A stretch of DNA of 47,012 nt from Actinophytocola sp. Lineage in GTDB: Bacteria; Actinomycetota; Actinomycetes; Mycobacteriales; Pseudonocardiaceae. Shown piece by piece: positions 45,510-47,012 of the stretch. The DNA is taken from the NCBI GenBank assembly GCA_009377385.1, contig WHUD01000022.1:1-47012 (forward strand), in the 5' to 3' direction. A model generated the notes under the pieces. The model saw only the letters and a program-made list of their open reading frames with translations, was not told the DNA's origin and did not search any database. Position numbers and translations under genes: made by a program. Numbering within the stretch: position 1 is the first letter of the stretch; every line of letters starts with the position of its first letter.

Positions 45510-46139
45510 ATGCCGCCACAAGCGACGCCCAACAGCGCCGGCATGGCCACGACGTCGAGCGAGGAGCTCGGGTCGGCGGCGCAGCGCGAACGGCGCAAGC
45601 GGATCATCGACGCCACGCTCGCGCTCGCGGCGAAGGGCGGCTACGACGCGGTGCAGATGCGTGCGGTCGCGGACAAGGCCGACGTCGCGCTCGGCACGCT
45701 GTACCGGTACTTCCCGTCCAAAGTGCACCTACTCGTCGCCGGACTATCGCGGGAGTTCCAGCGGGCGAGCGAGAAGCTCGACCGCACCAAAATCCCCGGC
45801 GAGACCGCGACCGACCGGCTGCTGTTCGTGCTTGGCCGCAACACGCGGATGATGCAGCGCGACCCGCACCTGACCGAGGCGATGGTGCGCGCGTTCATGT
45901 TCGCCGACACCACGGCCGCCGCCGAGGTGGAGCAGGTCGGCAAGCTGATGGAGAACATGTTCGCCCGCGCGATGGGCAAGGACGAGCCCACCGAGCGGGA
46001 CAGCGTCATCTTCCACATGATCGCCGACGTCTGGATGGCGAACCTGGTGGCGTGGGTGACCCGGCGCGCGTCAGCCACCGACGTCCAGCATCGGCTTGAG
46101 TTGTCGGTGCGGCTGCTGCTTGAAGGCCGCGACGACTAG
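45510..46139 (+). CDS. kstR: KstR, TetR-family repressor of sterol catabolism
   Basis: A 209-aa TetR regulator. SAAQRERRKRIIDATLALAA leads into the helix-turn-helix VQMRAVADKADVALGTLYRY and FPSKVHLLVAGL; the ending TRRASATDVQHRLELSVRLL is very like mycobacterial KstR. Possible starts are 45483, 45510 and 45543 (all ATG). 45510 has GGGGAG at a good distance, while 45543 gives the length of mycobacterial KstR (about 199 aa). It represses the KstR-box genes and is relieved by sterol side-chain CoA thioesters. Its TAG stop shares the CTAG with the convergent HAD gene. Confidence 0.94.
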   Translation: MPPQATPNSAGMATTSSEELGSAAQRERRKRIIDATLALAAKGGYDAVQMRAVADKADVALGTLYRYFPSKVHLLVAGLSREFQRASEKLDRTKIPGETATDRLLFVLGRNTRMMQRDPHLTEAMVRAFMFADTTAAAEVEQVGKLMENMFARAMGKDEPTERDSVIFHMIADVWMANLVAWVTRRASATDVQHRLELSVRLLLEGRDD

Positions 46140-46900
46140 TCGCGCAGCAGTCCGCGCAGGTCGGCGAACGAGTCGATCACGTGGTCCGGGGTGCCGTCCG
46201 CGTTGGCGTGCGTCTCGGGCAGGTACTTGCCGGTCTTGACGAGCACCCCGATCAGCCCGGCCCGCTGCGCCGCGAGCACGTCGGACTCGATGTCGTCACC
46301 GACCATCATCGCGTCCTCGGCTGGGACGTCGATGAGCCGCAACGCGCTGGCGAAGAAGCTCGGCGCCGGTTTGCCCACCACGTCGGCCTCCACATGGGCG
46401 GCCTGCTCCAGCCCGGCGAGGAACGCCCCAGTGTCGAGCTGCAGCCCGGCGTCGGTGCGCCAGAACAGGTTGCGCTGGATGGCGACCAGCCGCGCGCCCC
46501 GCTGCACGTGCCCGAACGCCGTATTGAGCGCGTCGTAGGAGAACTCCGGGCCCGCCCCGCCGACGAGGACGACGTCCGGCGTGCCGTCGGTCACGACGTC
46601 GATGCCGGCCAGGTCCTCCGCGATGTCGCCGCTGTTCAGCACCAGGCACCGGGCGCCGGGGAAGTGCTCCGCGACGTAGGCGGCGGTGGCGACCGGAGCG
46701 GTGACCACGTCGTCGATACCGACGTCGAAGCCCTCGCTGACCAGGGTGTCGGCGATCCAGCGGCGGGATCGCGACGTGGTGTTGGTGACCAGCTTCAGCG
46801 GGTAGTTGTTCGTGCGCAGCCAAGCCAGCGCGTCGATCGCACCGGGCCCACGCAGCCTGGTCTTCGTGACCACCCAGGACACCAAGGGCGCGAAGAACAT
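46136..46900 (-). CDS. HAD-IIA hydrolase lacking motif I (likely 5'-truncated)
   Basis: A 254-aa HAD-superfamily IIA protein (NagD/HDHD2/LHPP-like). Motif II (LVTNTTSRSRR), the motif III Lys (VVGKPAPSFF) and motif IV (MVGDDIESDVL) are present. The N-terminal DxDG nucleophile motif is missing: the start reads MFFAPLVSWVVTKTRLRGPGA, and the in-frame upstream sequence is a hydrophobic stretch ending at a stop codon at 46937-46939. It is therefore probably catalytically dead or a pseudogene made by a rearrangement near 46860-46900. A link to sterol metabolism is not suggested. Confidence 0.65.
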   Translation of the reverse strand: MFFAPLVSWVVTKTRLRGPGAIDALAWLRTNNYPLKLVTNTTSRSRRWIADTLVSEGFDVGIDDVVTAPVATAAYVAEHFPGARCLVLNSGDIAEDLAGIDVVTDGTPDVVLVGGAGPEFSYDALNTAFGHVQRGARLVAIQRNLFWRTDAGLQLDTGAFLAGLEQAAHVEADVVGKPAPSFFASALRLIDVPAEDAMMVGDDIESDVLAAQRAGLIGVLVKTGKYLPETHANADGTPDHVIDSFADLRGLLRD

Positions 46901-46936
46901 CAGGAACGTCGCCGTGACCAGCGCGAATGCTATCGA

Positions 46937-47012
46937 TCAGGCGCTGATGTGCCTACGAACTGCGGAAGTCCGGCCTGGGTGATCGAGCCGGATGATCGCG
47001 TCCTGCTCGGCC
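46937..47012 (-). CDS. C-terminal fragment of an unidentified gene
   Basis: Minus-strand open frame entering from the right edge, 24 codons plus TGA, ending RLDHPGRTSAVRRHISA. Too short to identify. It is in the same frame as the HAD ORF and separated from it only by this stop. It could be a real gene end or chance. Confidence 0.3.
   Translation of the reverse strand, partial: AEQDAIIRLDHPGRTSAVRRHISA

Overview
The window is a high-GC actinobacterial sterol (cholesterol-type) catabolic gene cluster. Gene content, gene order and regulator types resemble the cholesterol locus of Mycobacterium tuberculosis/Rhodococcus (Rv3526-Rv3575c region; all Rv comparisons are from memory, not from a search). 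Very high GC, frequent GTG starts, 4-nt ATGA/GTGA gene overlaps and 21-bp intergenic repeat arrays suggest a Pseudonocardiaceae-type genome (Amycolatopsis or a relative). The genus is inference.

Layout. (1) 1-7789, side-chain entry block: a divergent promoter with two KstR-type boxes separates a minus-strand operon (cyp125, SnoaL-like protein, DUF1214-like protein, SDR, sulfotransferase running off the left edge) from a plus-strand operon (fadA5 thiolase, SDR, dihydrodipicolinate-reductase-like protein). (2) 7863-22946, CD-ring block, controlled by KstR2: two SDRs divergent from echA20-ipdA-ipdB-ipdC; an orphan MmcQ/YjbR gene; fadE30-ipdF-kstR2-fadA6 divergent from fadD3-echA-fadE31-fadE32-fadE33 around a perfect KstR2 box. 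(3) 22947-23336, a gene-free convergent spacer made largely of two 21-bp tandem arrays. (4) 23337-28198, the hsaA-hsaD-hsaC-hsaB ring A/B operon, split by a tnpB-only IS605/IS1341-type element that abuts the hsaA stop codon. (5) 28241-36825, ring dehydrogenation and 9-alpha-hydroxylation: a second KstD-family flavoprotein, then kstD-kshA-orphan-kshB-chsH3 and a PYROXD2-like oxidoreductase. (6) 36954-45364, the last side-chain cycle (ltp2, chsH1, chsH2, chsE2, chsE1), a WS/DGAT acyltransferase and the fused acyl-CoA dehydrogenase fadE34. (7) 45510-46900, the repressor gene kstR and a HAD hydrolase that lacks its nucleophile motif.

How the genes work together: CYP125 oxidises the sterol side-chain terminus; FadA5, FadE34, ChsH3, ChsE1/E2, ChsH1/H2 and Ltp2 shorten the side chain; KstD and KshAB open ring B; HsaAB, HsaC and HsaD hydroxylate and cleave ring A; FadD3, FadE30, IpdF, IpdC, EchA20, IpdAB, FadE31-33 and FadA6 dismantle the CD rings. 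Nine KstR-type boxes lie in the outer blocks, while one perfect and one degenerate KstR2-type box lie in the CD-ring block, so the two regulons are spatially separated. hsaEFG, fdxB and the chsE4/E5 genes were not found in this window.

The main unusual points are the tnpB insertion in the hsa operon, the 21-bp arrays, several conserved but uncharacterised genes embedded in the operons (sulfotransferase/SDR/DUF1214-like triad; the Cys-containing protein between kshA and kshB), and a cysteine-free ChsH2.
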